64,000 nt of DNA from NCBI GenBank assembly GCA_965195225.1, contig CBDAFL010000308.1, forward strand, positions 11,519 through 75,518, read 5' to 3'. The notes under the pieces are model-generated. The model had not been told where the DNA came from. It saw only the letters and a program-made list of their open reading frames with translations, and made no database searches. This document shows positions 52,493-60,662 of this stretch, in pieces (within the stretch, counting starts at the first letter, position 1; each line of letters opens with the position of its first letter). Source of the stretch: JAHIKV01 sp965195225 (GTDB lineage: Bacteria > Planctomycetota > Planctomycetia > Pirellulales > Thermoguttaceae). Both the position numbers and the translations under genes were made by a program.

Positions 52493-54831
52493 TGGAGACA
52501 ATCCTCCGGCAGTCTCGACTCCGGCCGGACCATGAAGTCGAGAAAACAAAGTGATATCAAACACAATCCAAGGCACGAAACCATCCATCCTCGTTGCAAA
52601 CTTTTCGGGCGGAATTCGAGAACGATCCGGTGTTTTCCGGTGGTCGTCAGGCAGCCGATGAAATCGCCGTTCACGCGGTAAACCTCGCACGGCCGGCCGT
52701 CGATCGTGGCCCGCCAGCCGGAGTGATGGCTCTCGGCCACCACCAGCAACTGCGGGGCGGGACACTCCACCTCGATATCGAGCCACCCCGGGCGCTCCGC
52801 CGTCAAGACGGCCTTACCCGGCTCCGACGCCGGCAGACCGAGCGGCACTTCGACCAGCGCCGTGGTGTCGGGGCGGATTGTCGAGATGTCGGCGCCCGGA
52901 TCGCTGCTGGTCCGCGTTTGAGAGAGCAACCGCACGCGAGGCAGCGGGCCGGGCACTTCCAGCCAGCTATCATCGTGTGGTTTCAGCCCGACGATGGCGG
53001 AAGTGGACCGATTCTTTTGGACCCAGCGGACTCCGGCCACTTGCAACGCGGGCAAGAGTCGATAATCGAGCCGCCTGCGCGGCGCCAGTCCGGCGTATCC
53101 GTCGGCCCGGGGCCAGCCGCGGAGCGTCATCAGGTCGCCCGTGTGAAGCCCCGGTTCGTCGAACCGCAATAGGTCTCCGACGACGCGGCCGTCCGGCTCG
53201 CCGGGCGGGGTACGCGCCGATGCGACGTACTGTTCGAGCACGTCGTTGCGGGAATATACCGAGTAGCTCATGCCGTAGCAGCCCAGATCGACGGCGGCAA
53301 ACAAGATCAATCCGACCAGTGCCGTGGAGTGGCCCCTTGCGGCCAAGGCGACTAATCTGGCCGCCACGGCAAGCAAAACCGGTCCTGCCAGAATCGCGGG
53401 TATGGTGCCGATCTCCGGCTGATGTCGAAACCACAGACCGACCGCGGCCAAGGTGGCCGAAAATCCGACGATGCACCACAACGGCTCGAAGTCTTTCCAC
53501 ATGTCCCGCCAGGGGTGAGGACTTTGGATCAGTGCGGGTGGCTCGCCCTTTCGATTCGGCGTGTTGTCGGCGCGGTTTTTTCGGGAGAGCTTGCACTCGT
53601 GGGTCAAAAGAACGAATCCGATCGCCGCCAGAACGGCCGAGGCCAACTGAAAAAGCACCAGGTAGCGGCATGGGAAGCGAAATATTCCGACCAGCGGCAG
53701 CCAGGTCAATGCGTAGTATAGCGGCCCGAAACGTCCGAACGCCAACAGCAACGCCGCGACGGCAAAGCCGAACGCGGCCCACGCCAGCCGCGAGAGCGAC
53801 CCCAGTTCCCTGCGGCGGGCAATCAGCCAGACCACCAACACCAACGGCGCCGCGCCGATGTATAGGCCATACTCGTGCGTGTTGTCGCCGACCACGCGGT
53901 TGGCGAACAAATACGGGGCTACCAGTTGCAGCAGGTTCGTCGGGTGCAACGATCCCCACGAGGCGAAATATTCGCCGGCCGAAAACCGCGAGCTGTGCAG
54001 CCAGGCGTCCAAGGTGGGCAGCAACTGGACTCCGCCCAGCAACAGGCCGATCCCCTTGGCGATGACCAACCGCGGCCAGGTTTGAGTCGTGCAGCCGATG
54101 CAGTCGTTGCAGGTAAAATGCGCGTCGCATCCGGTCCGCGCGGCGTACCTGTATGCGGTTAAGAGGAATACGGCGTAGGCAATTTCGGTGAGCAAAGAGA
54201 GCCAGACGAACTGGGGATAGCCCAACAGCAATTGCGATCCGGTCAACAGTGCGATCAGCGCGGTGGCCAAGGCAATCTTACGACGCTGCGTGTCGAGCAA
54301 CACCATGTCGATGGCCCACAACAACCAGGGGATATGAGCGATTACCGCCACCGCGTTCGGATGCACGAAGTGGAGCAGATTGAAGCTGGAGAAGGTGAAC
54401 AACAGCGCGCCCAAAGCGGCGGCGCCGCCGCGGCCGATCCGCCGCCGCAGCAACAGCCACGTGCCGAGCATCATCAGCGGATAGGAGAGCAAGTACTCCC
54501 ATCCCAACGCGGCGCGGAGCGGAAGGAGCCGATACAAAAGTTGGTGCAGCGGATGGTAGACGCCCGCCTGTCCTTCGCCGGTCAGATAGAATCCGGAGTA
54601 AAGGTCGGGCATCCAGTCGTGTGCCTCGCCGCGGGCGATCTGTTCCGCGTAGAAGGCGCGGACGGGTAGATGAAACGCGCCCAGGTCGTCGGCCGTGTAG
54701 ACGCGGCCGGCGAAAAATGGCCCCGCCAGCGCCGCGAACAGCAACAGACCGGCCAGCAACGTCCAAGCGGTAAGGTTTCGGCCGGAACGGTCCTCCGGCG
54801 AGATGGTCTTCTTTAATGCGTTCTTCGACAT
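52489..54831 (-). CDS. YfhO-family membrane protein
   Basis: 780-aa integral membrane protein: about 12 helices, then a C-terminal extracytoplasmic part (~residues 530-760). YfhO-type features: DDLGAFHLPVRAFYAEQIAR, YPLMMLGTW, GVYHPLHQLLY, FGPLYYALTWLPLVGIFRFP and the end AESHHSGWRATIDGRPCEVY with NGDFIGCLTTTGKHRIVLEF in part. YfhO of Bacillus glycosylates lipoteichoic acid with a sugar from a lipid carrier; here the downstream glycosyltransferase would make that carrier. Substrate is inferred. Confidence 0.88.
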
Positions 54832-54974
54832 GCGCGAACCGATGCCCCTCGGAGACGTCTAAACATACCCAGTAATAGGATAGGTTACGGGTACGCGTGG
54901 CGGTCTCGCGGAGTGCCGAAATTCAGAACATTATTGATGCAATAGCCGGGGGTACTGTAATCCCGATCGGGCGC

Positions 54975-55002
54975 AAAAAAAACCACCCGCCGTGGCGGGT
55001 GG
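54975..55002 (-). terminator. Rho-independent terminator
   Basis: ccacccgcc / ggcgggtgg (54983-55002) with a 2-nt loop, followed on the minus strand by eight T's (54975-54982). It ends the zinc-ribbon gene at 55039. Confidence 0.85.
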
Positions 55003-55038
55003 AATCGTAGGATAAAAACGATTTTTTGGGACTGCTTG

Positions 55039-55221
55039 CTAGTGGCTGTGGATGAACTGCAAATTGACCATCAGGAACATCAACACGCCGAATACCCAGG
55101 AAGGTACTTTTTGCTCCTCCGGCAATTCAAACAGACGGCAGCACCAGGGGCAGAAATTCGGCCCGTCTCGATTCTTGGCCTGAACGACCAAGGCTTGGCA
55201 GTAAGGGCAAGTGGTACGCAT
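55039..55221 (-). CDS. Small zinc-ribbon membrane protein
   Basis: 60 aa: CPYCQALVVQ near 5 and CPWCCRLFEL near 24 form a double Cys-x2-Cys zinc ribbon; a hydrophobic helix (VFGVLMFLMVNLQF) ends the chain. Short zinc-ribbon membrane proteins are frequent in Planctomycetes; function unknown. It has its own terminator and is transcribed away from the pilus cluster. Confidence 0.75.
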   Translation of the reverse strand: MRTTCPYCQALVVQAKNRDGPNFCPWCCRLFELPEEQKVPSWVFGVLMFLMVNLQFIHSH

Positions 55222-55599
55222 GATCTCACCTGACCGTCTCTAGTGGAAACCCCATTTCTCTCTATTAGAAGCCTACTACGAAAACGTCGAACTCGTCGGG
55301 TAATATATAGCGGAATTGAACTTGTCTTGGAACGTGTTTGGGAATCGTTCATTTGGCACCCGTGAATACACGGCGGAGCGGCTACCCCCCCTTATAATTG
55401 CGACAATCGAAACGGTTCCTCGTAATCGTTGGCAATTTGCCAATCCGGCCGATTTGACAATTCGGGAATCAGACATAAGTTTGATTGTAGAGGGGCGGCC
55501 GAGTGGCGGCCCCGGCGCGAAAGGTTTTCTGCCGGATGCACGTTTGATGAGCTTGTCTGACCGGCGGACCGTTCGCGTGGTAAGAGGCCTGTAGCCTCT
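55222..55599. other. Leader upstream of the riboswitch, no gene seen
   Basis: A 92-codon frame (55316-55594) is not family-like. A small hairpin agaggc-ctgta-gcctct (55584-55599) directly precedes the riboswitch. Confidence 0.5.
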
Positions 55600-55695
55600 C
55601 ATCCTCGACAAAGGCAAACCGGCCGCAAGGCCGTGTGCGCAAAGCAAAGGGCCGGAGGAGTAAAATCCGTCGGAAGCCTGGCTGCCGAAAGGGTG
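55600..55695 (+). ncRNA. Cyclic di-GMP-I (GEMM-I) riboswitch aptamer
   Basis: The conserved core is present: caaaggcaaacc, a P2 hairpin ggcc-gcaa-ggcc with GNRA tetraloop (55621-55632), gtgcgcaaagc, then gggccggagg, and the 3' part agcctggctgccgaaaggg. P1 pairs catcct (55600-55605) with agggtg (55690-55695, one G-U). It is 190 nt upstream of the Flp pilin gene in the same direction. A ttttt stretch at 55736 and the pairing tgccgaa/ttcggta (55683-55689 with 55709-55715) may form part of the expression platform. The ligand is c-di-GMP by homology; switching direction is unknown. Confidence 0.85.
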
Positions 55696-55884
55696 ATGAA
55701 ATATCGCTTCGGTAAGTAGATGATGGAGAGGTCCGTTTTTTACTAACATGGGATCCCGAGGACAGTCCGCAGGCCGGCGTCGGTTTTCATAATGGAGCCG
55801 ATGTGTTGTTCCAAGGATCCCGAGGAAGTTTGTTATTCCGGTTCGATGTCAAACGCGGAATCGAATTGGAATGGAGGAATACCG

Positions 55885-56055
55885 ATGAAGTCGCTTGCTA
55901 AGAAGATGCAACGTTTCCTCGTTTCCGAGGATGGACCGACCGCAGTGGAGTATGCGGTCATGCTGGCCTTGATCGTCATCGTTTGCTTGACGGCGATCAG
56001 CTCGGTTGGCACCGCGACCAGCACCACGTTCAGCAACATCGCCGCGTCGCTGTAA
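55885..56055 (+). CDS. flp: Flp-type pilin
   Basis: 56 aa: MKSLAKKMQRFLVSEDGPTA, then VEYAVMLALIVIVCLTAISS, the Flp/Fap class of type IVb pilin with cleavage after Gly before PTAVEYA and the conserved Glu at +5. Subunit of the Tad pilus. ATG 55885 has ggagg at 55873-55877; a longer frame upstream is discarded. A terminator-like hairpin pair follows, so the pilin may be made at higher level than the genes after it. Confidence 0.95.
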   Translation: MKSLAKKMQRFLVSEDGPTAVEYAVMLALIVIVCLTAISSVGTATSTTFSNIAASL

Positions 56056-56080
56056 CGATGCCGCCGGACGTGAGACATCC

Positions 56081-56171
56081 GGGAAAAGGGCGATACCCTT
56101 TTCCCTAAAATCCGCTAAACCGGAAAAACCCCTCGGCGCCAAAGGATCTGGCCCCGAGGGGTCGTTTTTTG
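56081..56171 (+). terminator. Two hairpins after flp, the second a terminator
   Basis: gggaaaagggcgataccctt-type stem at 56081-56105, then acccctcgg...ccgaggggt (56139-56162) with the 3' tail cgtttttt (56163-56170). Confidence 0.8.
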
Positions 56172-56203
56172 ACCTATACATTGAGTAGGGGACGCCTCTC
56201 GTC

Positions 56204-56228
56204 GGGGTGGCAGTTTAACTGCCGCCCC
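56204..56228. repeat. Palindrome family F, short copy
   Basis: ggggtggcagtt / aactgccgcccc. It lies between the pilin terminator and the next small gene. Confidence 0.8.
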
Positions 56229-56272
56229 GGCAAATGTTCAATGACCAATCCCCGACCGGTGCGAGGTCCGCC

Positions 56273-56383
56273 ATGTATCCTGTCATTCCCACGGAAATGA
56301 TGCAAAGCGCGGTGCAGTTGGTGGTCCATTTCATCACGCTGTTCGGCATAGCCCTCGGCGTTTTGATGGGTGCTCGCGCTTGA
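56273..56383 (+). CDS. Small membrane peptide in the pilus cluster
   Basis: 36 codons: MYPVIPTEMMQSAVQLVVHF and ITLFGIALGVLMGARA, one hydrophobic helix with a short polar start. A gagg site (56263) precedes the ATG. Position between pilin and prepilin peptidase suggests a role in the pilus system, but no homologue is known to me. Confidence 0.5.
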   Translation: MYPVIPTEMMQSAVQLVVHFITLFGIALGVLMGARA

Positions 56384-56441
56384 TGTGATTGCAATTTGCA
56401 ACTGCCAATACAATACCACCGTCCGATGGAGAAAAGCCGTC

Positions 56442-57008
56442 ATGCCACAGTTCCACCAGCTACACGAATCCCTTGCCCACAACTGGCCGTTCTGGTTGCT
56501 TAGCGCGGTTCTGGTTCTGGCCGCGGTGATCGACGGCTGGAAACTGAAGGTACCCAACTGGATCACTTTCCCCCTGGTGATCGGCGGCTGGGTTTATAGC
56601 GCCGCCTTTTTCGGCTGGGAGGGACTCGGCTGGAGTCTGTTGGGAACGGTCGTGGGTCTGGCGCTGTTGTTGCCCGCCTACGCCATCGGCGGAATGGGCG
56701 CCGGCGACGTTAAGCTGCTGGCCGGCATTGGAGCCTGGGTGGGCAGCGCGAATACACTCTATGCGTTTTGTGTCTCGGCCATCGTCGGCGGCGCTATTGC
56801 CATCGGGATGGTTCTCTGGCAACGCGATTGGCATCATCACTTCAAACAATTTTGGAACATCACCAGCGAAATAATGGAAATCCGCGATCCAAACGCCCTA
56901 TCGGCGATTGCCGCGGAGCGGAAGAGTGCGATGTTGTTGTTGCCTTACGGCATTCCGATTGCAATTGGCTCGATTGCCTATTTTTACTGGGCGGGGATGT
57001 TGCTGTGA
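56442..57008 (+). CDS. Prepilin peptidase, TadV/CpaA type
   Basis: 188-aa aspartic membrane protease (A24A) that cleaves the pilin leader. Catalytic Asp residues: AAVIDGWKLKVPNW and GGMGAGDVKLLAG (GxGD motif). Lacks the N-methylation domain of classic PilD, as usual for CpaA/TadV. ATG 56442 is chosen over the longer frame. Its stop overlaps the next start (gtga). Confidence 0.93.
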   Translation: MPQFHQLHESLAHNWPFWLLSAVLVLAAVIDGWKLKVPNWITFPLVIGGWVYSAAFFGWEGLGWSLLGTVVGLALLLPAYAIGGMGAGDVKLLAGIGAWVGSANTLYAFCVSAIVGGAIAIGMVLWQRDWHHHFKQFWNITSEIMEIRDPNALSAIAAERKSAMLLLPYGIPIAIGSIAYFYWAGMLL

Positions 57009-57574
57009 AATTGCCGATATTACCCAAAATGCCCGTCACGCGCAGCTATAAAGCCGCAACCGCTGGTCGCGACCATTGCGAAGCCGCAAGCGGCGATTTA
57101 GCCCACTGCGGACCCACAAGCGGCACCCATCTTGGATATAACCTAGAGAGGCCTTGCCGATGGTGTCGAATAAATCGACAAGGGGCCGCTGCCGTCGAGT
57201 TTGCGCTGGTTGCGCCTTTGTTCTTCGCGATGATCATAGGGATGATCGAAGCTGGACGCGCGATAATGGTCCAACAGATCATCACCAATGCCTCCCGGGA
57301 AGGGGCAAGGGAAGCGGTACTGTACGAGGAGTCGAGGAGCGAGACTGGGGCGGCGGCTGAGGGGGAGGCTAAAGCCTCGGAGTATTTGGGGAACGCGGGG
57401 ATTTCAGGAGGCAGTGCCATCGCAGTCATCGAGACTGATGAGGACGGAAATAGAAAAGTTACCGTGACGGTCCAGGTTCCGTATAGCAGCGTAAGTTGGG
57501 TGCCGATCTGGTTTTTTAAAGAAGAAGGCATGTTGCTCAGCGCCAGCGCCGTAATGCGTCTGGAAACGGAATAA
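57005..57574 (+). CDS. TadE-like pseudopilin
   Basis: 189 aa from GTG 57005 (57029 ATG also possible). The core is GAAAVEFALVAPLFFAMIIG (processing after Gly, Glu at +5), then MIEAGRAIMVQQIITNASRE and GAREAVLYEE. The ~60 residues before are unusual for TadE and may be partly repeat-derived; a shorter start in that frame does not exist, so the leader is long. Works with TadF and the secretin in pilus assembly. Confidence 0.88.
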   Translation: MKLPILPKMPVTRSYKAATAGRDHCEAASGDLAHCGPTSGTHLGYNLERPCRWCRINRQGAAAVEFALVAPLFFAMIIGMIEAGRAIMVQQIITNASREGAREAVLYEESRSETGAAAEGEAKASEYLGNAGISGGSAIAVIETDEDGNRKVTVTVQVPYSSVSWVPIWFFKEEGMLLSASAVMRLETE

Positions 57575-57579
57575 TAGGT

Positions 57580-57713
57580 ATCTGTCGCGGAAAGCTTTTT
57601 GAGACGGGTGCCATGGGTAAGCGAAGCTTACCCGTGAGCCGGGAAACACGGAAACCCCACACGGGTAAGCTTCGCTTACCCATGGCACCCACCCTTCCGC
57701 AACAAAAACTAAT
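57580..57713. mobile_element. MITE-like palindrome family B, copy 2
   Basis: Arms gggtgccatgggtaagcg (57606) and cgcttacccatggcaccc (to 57690), inverted copy of the 25.8 kb element. The ends gtatctgtcgcggaaag and cttccgcaacaaaaac match the terminal repeats of the element at 20947-21066. Confidence 0.8.
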
Positions 57714-57719
57714 AAGATC

Positions 57720-58820
57720 ATGCGCCCAAAATCCATCGCCCTACTGATGTTGGCCTTAGGCTGCGGTTTGGTGGCTTCGATTGGCTATATCCAAGTGATA
57801 GCCAAGCGAGACAAAGAGCCGGCCGGGCCGCCGGGCCAGACGCAGCCGGTCTTTGTCGCCATGACCGACGTCGGCCTGGGCGAGATGCTGACCTCCCAAA
57901 ATCTGAAGATCGAGCAATGGCCGAAGGATAAGGTTCCCGCCGGGGCCATTTCGCTGCTCGAAGACATCGATGGCCGTCGTACGCGAACAAAACTCTACGC
58001 CGGTGAACCGATCCTGGACAAGAAGCTGCTGGGCAAAGGGGCCAGCGAACAAGGGGCCACCGCGCTGATTCCCAAGGGATACCGCGTCGTCACGGTAAAG
58101 GTCGATCTGGTCAGCGGTGGCAGCAGCATGATACTGCCGGGGGACCGCGTCGACGTGATGGTCCACCTCTTCAAGAACCGCAGCCGCGGCATTCAGGAAA
58201 CGGTGACCAAATCCATACTTCAAGACATCAAGGTCTTTGCCGTCAACGACGTGTTGGGATTGGACGGCGACTCGGAGACCGGTAAATCGATCGCCGCGAA
58301 AACTATATCCTTGTTGGTCACGCCGGCGCAGGCGGCCAAGGTTACGCTGGCGAGCCAACTCGGAAAGGTCCAGCTCGTGATGCGTAGCCCCGAGGACGAC
58401 GAGCAAGTTCCCAATGTCCAGGCCACGCCGAGCGAGTTGTTTGGCAAAGCGGGAAAGTCGCAACGCGATGATGAAAGTCTGATGGAAGACCCGGACAAAC
58501 AGAAAAAGGGTTTCTTGGATTTCCTCGATTCGATGAAGGACAAGTTGGCCGCCGGCGCCGCGCCGCCGACCGACGCTCAGTCGATCTGGACCATGCGGGT
58601 GCTCAAGCCGGGCGAGGTTGACGAGGTCCGTTTCGAGGAAGGACGGAGCCAGCCTGGCTCGAACGCGGAACAGTGGAAAGTGACTGGGACGTCGGGCAAC
58701 CCCGCTCCGCGGCAGCCGGCGGCGAAACTGCCCTGGGCCACCAAAAAGCCGGACCAGCAGCCGCCCGACACTGGCAAGATGCCAGTGCCACCCTCCAAAC
58801 TGCAAGGACCAAAATTGTAG
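57720..58820 (+). CDS. Flp pilus assembly protein CpaB/RcpC
   Basis: 366 aa with an N-terminal membrane helix (IALLMLALGCGLVASIGYI). The SAF/CpaB domain follows: VFVAMTDVGLGEMLTSQNLK, PVLDKKLL-like GEPILDKKLLG, then GYRVVTVKVDLVSGGSSMIL and PGDRVDVMVHL. CpaB lies in the periplasm and helps secretin function. The last ~20 residues (PDTGKMPVPPSKLQGPKL) come from a palindrome (58769-58787), a likely late addition to the C-terminus. Confidence 0.93.
   Translation: MRPKSIALLMLALGCGLVASIGYIQVIAKRDKEPAGPPGQTQPVFVAMTDVGLGEMLTSQNLKIEQWPKDKVPAGAISLLEDIDGRRTRTKLYAGEPILDKKLLGKGASEQGATALIPKGYRVVTVKVDLVSGGSSMILPGDRVDVMVHLFKNRSRGIQETVTKSILQDIKVFAVNDVLGLDGDSETGKSIAAKTISLLVTPAQAAKVTLASQLGKVQLVMRSPEDDEQVPNVQATPSELFGKAGKSQRDDESLMEDPDKQKKGFLDFLDSMKDKLAAGAAPPTDAQSIWTMRVLKPGEVDEVRFEEGRSQPGSNAEQWKVTGTSGNPAPRQPAAKLPWATKKPDQQPPDTGKMPVPPSKLQGPKL
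58769..58787. repeat. Palindrome in the 3' end of cpaB
   Basis: cactggca / tgccagtg around aga. A variant cacgggca-aga-tgcccgtg lies at 60605-60623 before tadZ. Confidence 0.85.
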
Positions 58821-58868
58821 GGTGCGGAGCGTCGAAACGGGGATTTTTAATAGCAAGGAAACACAAGG

Positions 58869-60482
58869 ATGTGTACGCAGTATCTTTCGCGGCTGCTCGT
58901 GCCGCTGGCGATCTTCTGCCTGATGCCTCTTTCGGTCACGGCCGAGGAGCCGATCGCTCCGCTTGCCAAGCCGTCGATCGTCTATAAGGTCCGCAACGCC
59001 TCCGAGCGGCTGGAGATGACGATCGACACCAGCCGCATCCTCGAGATGGACCAGAAAATTTCCCAGGCCCAGGTCAACAACCCGAAAGTTCTCGATCTGA
59101 CCGTCCTTTCGCCTACTCAGATTCAAATCTCGGCAAGTGAGAGGGGCGTCACCCAGTTGAACCTCTGGGGTGAAGACAAAAAGATATTCTCGATCGACGT
59201 GCTCGTCCTCGGCGACGTCCGGGAACTCCAGTTGATTCTGCAAACCACGTTCCCCAACGCGGCGTTGAAAGTGACGCCGGTGGCCAGTTCCGTGATGGTC
59301 TCCGGCTTCGTCGACAAGCCGGAACACGTCGAGCGGATCATCCAGATCGCCGAGCAGTATTATCCTACGGTGATAAACAACATGACTATCGGCGGCTGCC
59401 AGCAAGTGCTGTTGCACGTCAAGGTGATGGAGGTCTCGCGGACCAAGCTGCGCCAATTCGGATTGGACTGGGCGCAAATCATCGGCAGCAACGTCGTCAC
59501 CTCGGGGCCGAGCGGTCTGATTATCGACAACAACCCGACCGACATCACGGCGATCGGCGGCCTGGGCGGCGTGCCGGGCAAAGCCGCCGTCCGCTCCGCC
59601 AGCGCCAGCACCTTTGCCTTCAACGTGGTCAACGGCACCAGCGGATTCTTCGGCGTCTTGGAAGCATTGCGGCAGGACAACCTGATGAAGATCATGGCCG
59701 AGCCGACGCTGGTGTCGATCAACGGTCAAGTCGCCTCGTTCAACTCGGGCGGTGAGATTCCCATACCCGAGCCGCAAAGTCTGGGTACGATCTCCATCTC
59801 GTGGAAGAAGTACGGCACGCGGATCAAGTTCGTGCCCATCGTGTTGGGCAACGGGAGAATCCGCATGGACGTGCATCCCGAGGTCAGCGAACTCGACGAA
59901 ACCCGCAGCTTCAGCATCTCGGGAACCCAAGTGCCGGCGATCAAGATACGCGACGTTCAAACGACCGTCGAGATGATGGCGGGACAGACGCTGGCCATCG
60001 CCGGATTGGTGCAGACGCGCATCGAGTCCCAAAACGCGGGACTCCCCTGGATCAGCGAAGTTCCCTATTTCGGCGCGGCGTTCCGCAGTGTCAATGAAAC
60101 CCGGAACGAGGTCGAACTGCTGATTATGGTCACACCGGAGTTGGTCGAGGCGATGGACGCCGACGAAGTGCCGCGGTGCGGTCCCGGCACTCGGACCACC
60201 AGCCCGAGCGATTGGGAACTGTTCATGAAGGGGCATCTGGAAGTCCCCAATTGTAGCCAGATGGGCGGAAGCCGCGGCGGCCTGCCCCCGGAAGGCATGA
60301 TTCTCGGTCCCGTCGAACAGATTCCCACCCCGGCGCCGGCCGACGCTTCGGGCCACCCCGGCAGGCCATACAATCGCCATGCTCCGCCCAAGCCGAACTC
60401 CTCGCAAGAAGCCGTTCCGGCTGAATCGCTTAGCGGCCCGCCGGGATTGATCGGCCCGGTCGGCTATGACGTAGTAGAGTAA
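58869..60482 (+). CDS. Secretin, CpaC/RcpA type
   Basis: 537 aa, outer-membrane pore of the Tad pilus. Signal peptide (LLVPLAIFCLMPLSVTAEEP), a BON/N1-like region (SRILEMDQKISQAQVNNPKV), CQQVLLHVKVMEVSRTKLRQ and the secretin core EPTLVSINGQVASFNSGGEI, KFVPIVLGNGRIRMDVHPEV, TTVEMMAGQTLAIAGLVQTR and NEVELLIMVTPELVE. The C-terminal ~90 residues are Pro/Gly-rich. The channel and its gate motifs are complete. It follows cpaB after 48 bp. Confidence 0.95.
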   Translation: MCTQYLSRLLVPLAIFCLMPLSVTAEEPIAPLAKPSIVYKVRNASERLEMTIDTSRILEMDQKISQAQVNNPKVLDLTVLSPTQIQISASERGVTQLNLWGEDKKIFSIDVLVLGDVRELQLILQTTFPNAALKVTPVASSVMVSGFVDKPEHVERIIQIAEQYYPTVINNMTIGGCQQVLLHVKVMEVSRTKLRQFGLDWAQIIGSNVVTSGPSGLIIDNNPTDITAIGGLGGVPGKAAVRSASASTFAFNVVNGTSGFFGVLEALRQDNLMKIMAEPTLVSINGQVASFNSGGEIPIPEPQSLGTISISWKKYGTRIKFVPIVLGNGRIRMDVHPEVSELDETRSFSISGTQVPAIKIRDVQTTVEMMAGQTLAIAGLVQTRIESQNAGLPWISEVPYFGAAFRSVNETRNEVELLIMVTPELVEAMDADEVPRCGPGTRTTSPSDWELFMKGHLEVPNCSQMGGSRGGLPPEGMILGPVEQIPTPAPADASGHPGRPYNRHAPPKPNSSQEAVPAESLSGPPGLIGPVGYDVVE

Positions 60483-60512
60483 AGAGGGCGCGTGGGGTAC
60501 AGCGACGGCGAG

Positions 60513-60623
60513 GGTGGCACGTCCCTGAGCGCAGCGAAGGGCGTGGCTTGGTTGTGTACCACGCCCTTCGCTGCGCTCAGGGACGTGCCACCCAATACGT
60601 CGAGCACGGGCAAGATGCCCGTG
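60513..60623. repeat. Palindromes G and cacgggca type between secretin and tadZ
   Basis: Palindrome G copy (60513-60593) is nearly the same as at 6529-6611 with a different loop. cacgggca-aga-tgcccgtg follows at 60605-60623. Confidence 0.9.
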
Positions 60624-60662
60624 CCACCCAATACAACGCCGTAACAGATAAGATCCCCCACC

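Noticed and set aside
55316..55594. A 92-codon frame before the riboswitch
   Set aside because: No family resemblance and no good start signal; it ends in the hairpin preceding the riboswitch.
57756..60407. An 883-codon open frame on the minus strand over cpaB and the secretin gene
   Set aside because: It is the complement of two well-supported genes, is rich in Arg, His and Asp as expected of antisense reading in GC-rich DNA, and shows no domain.
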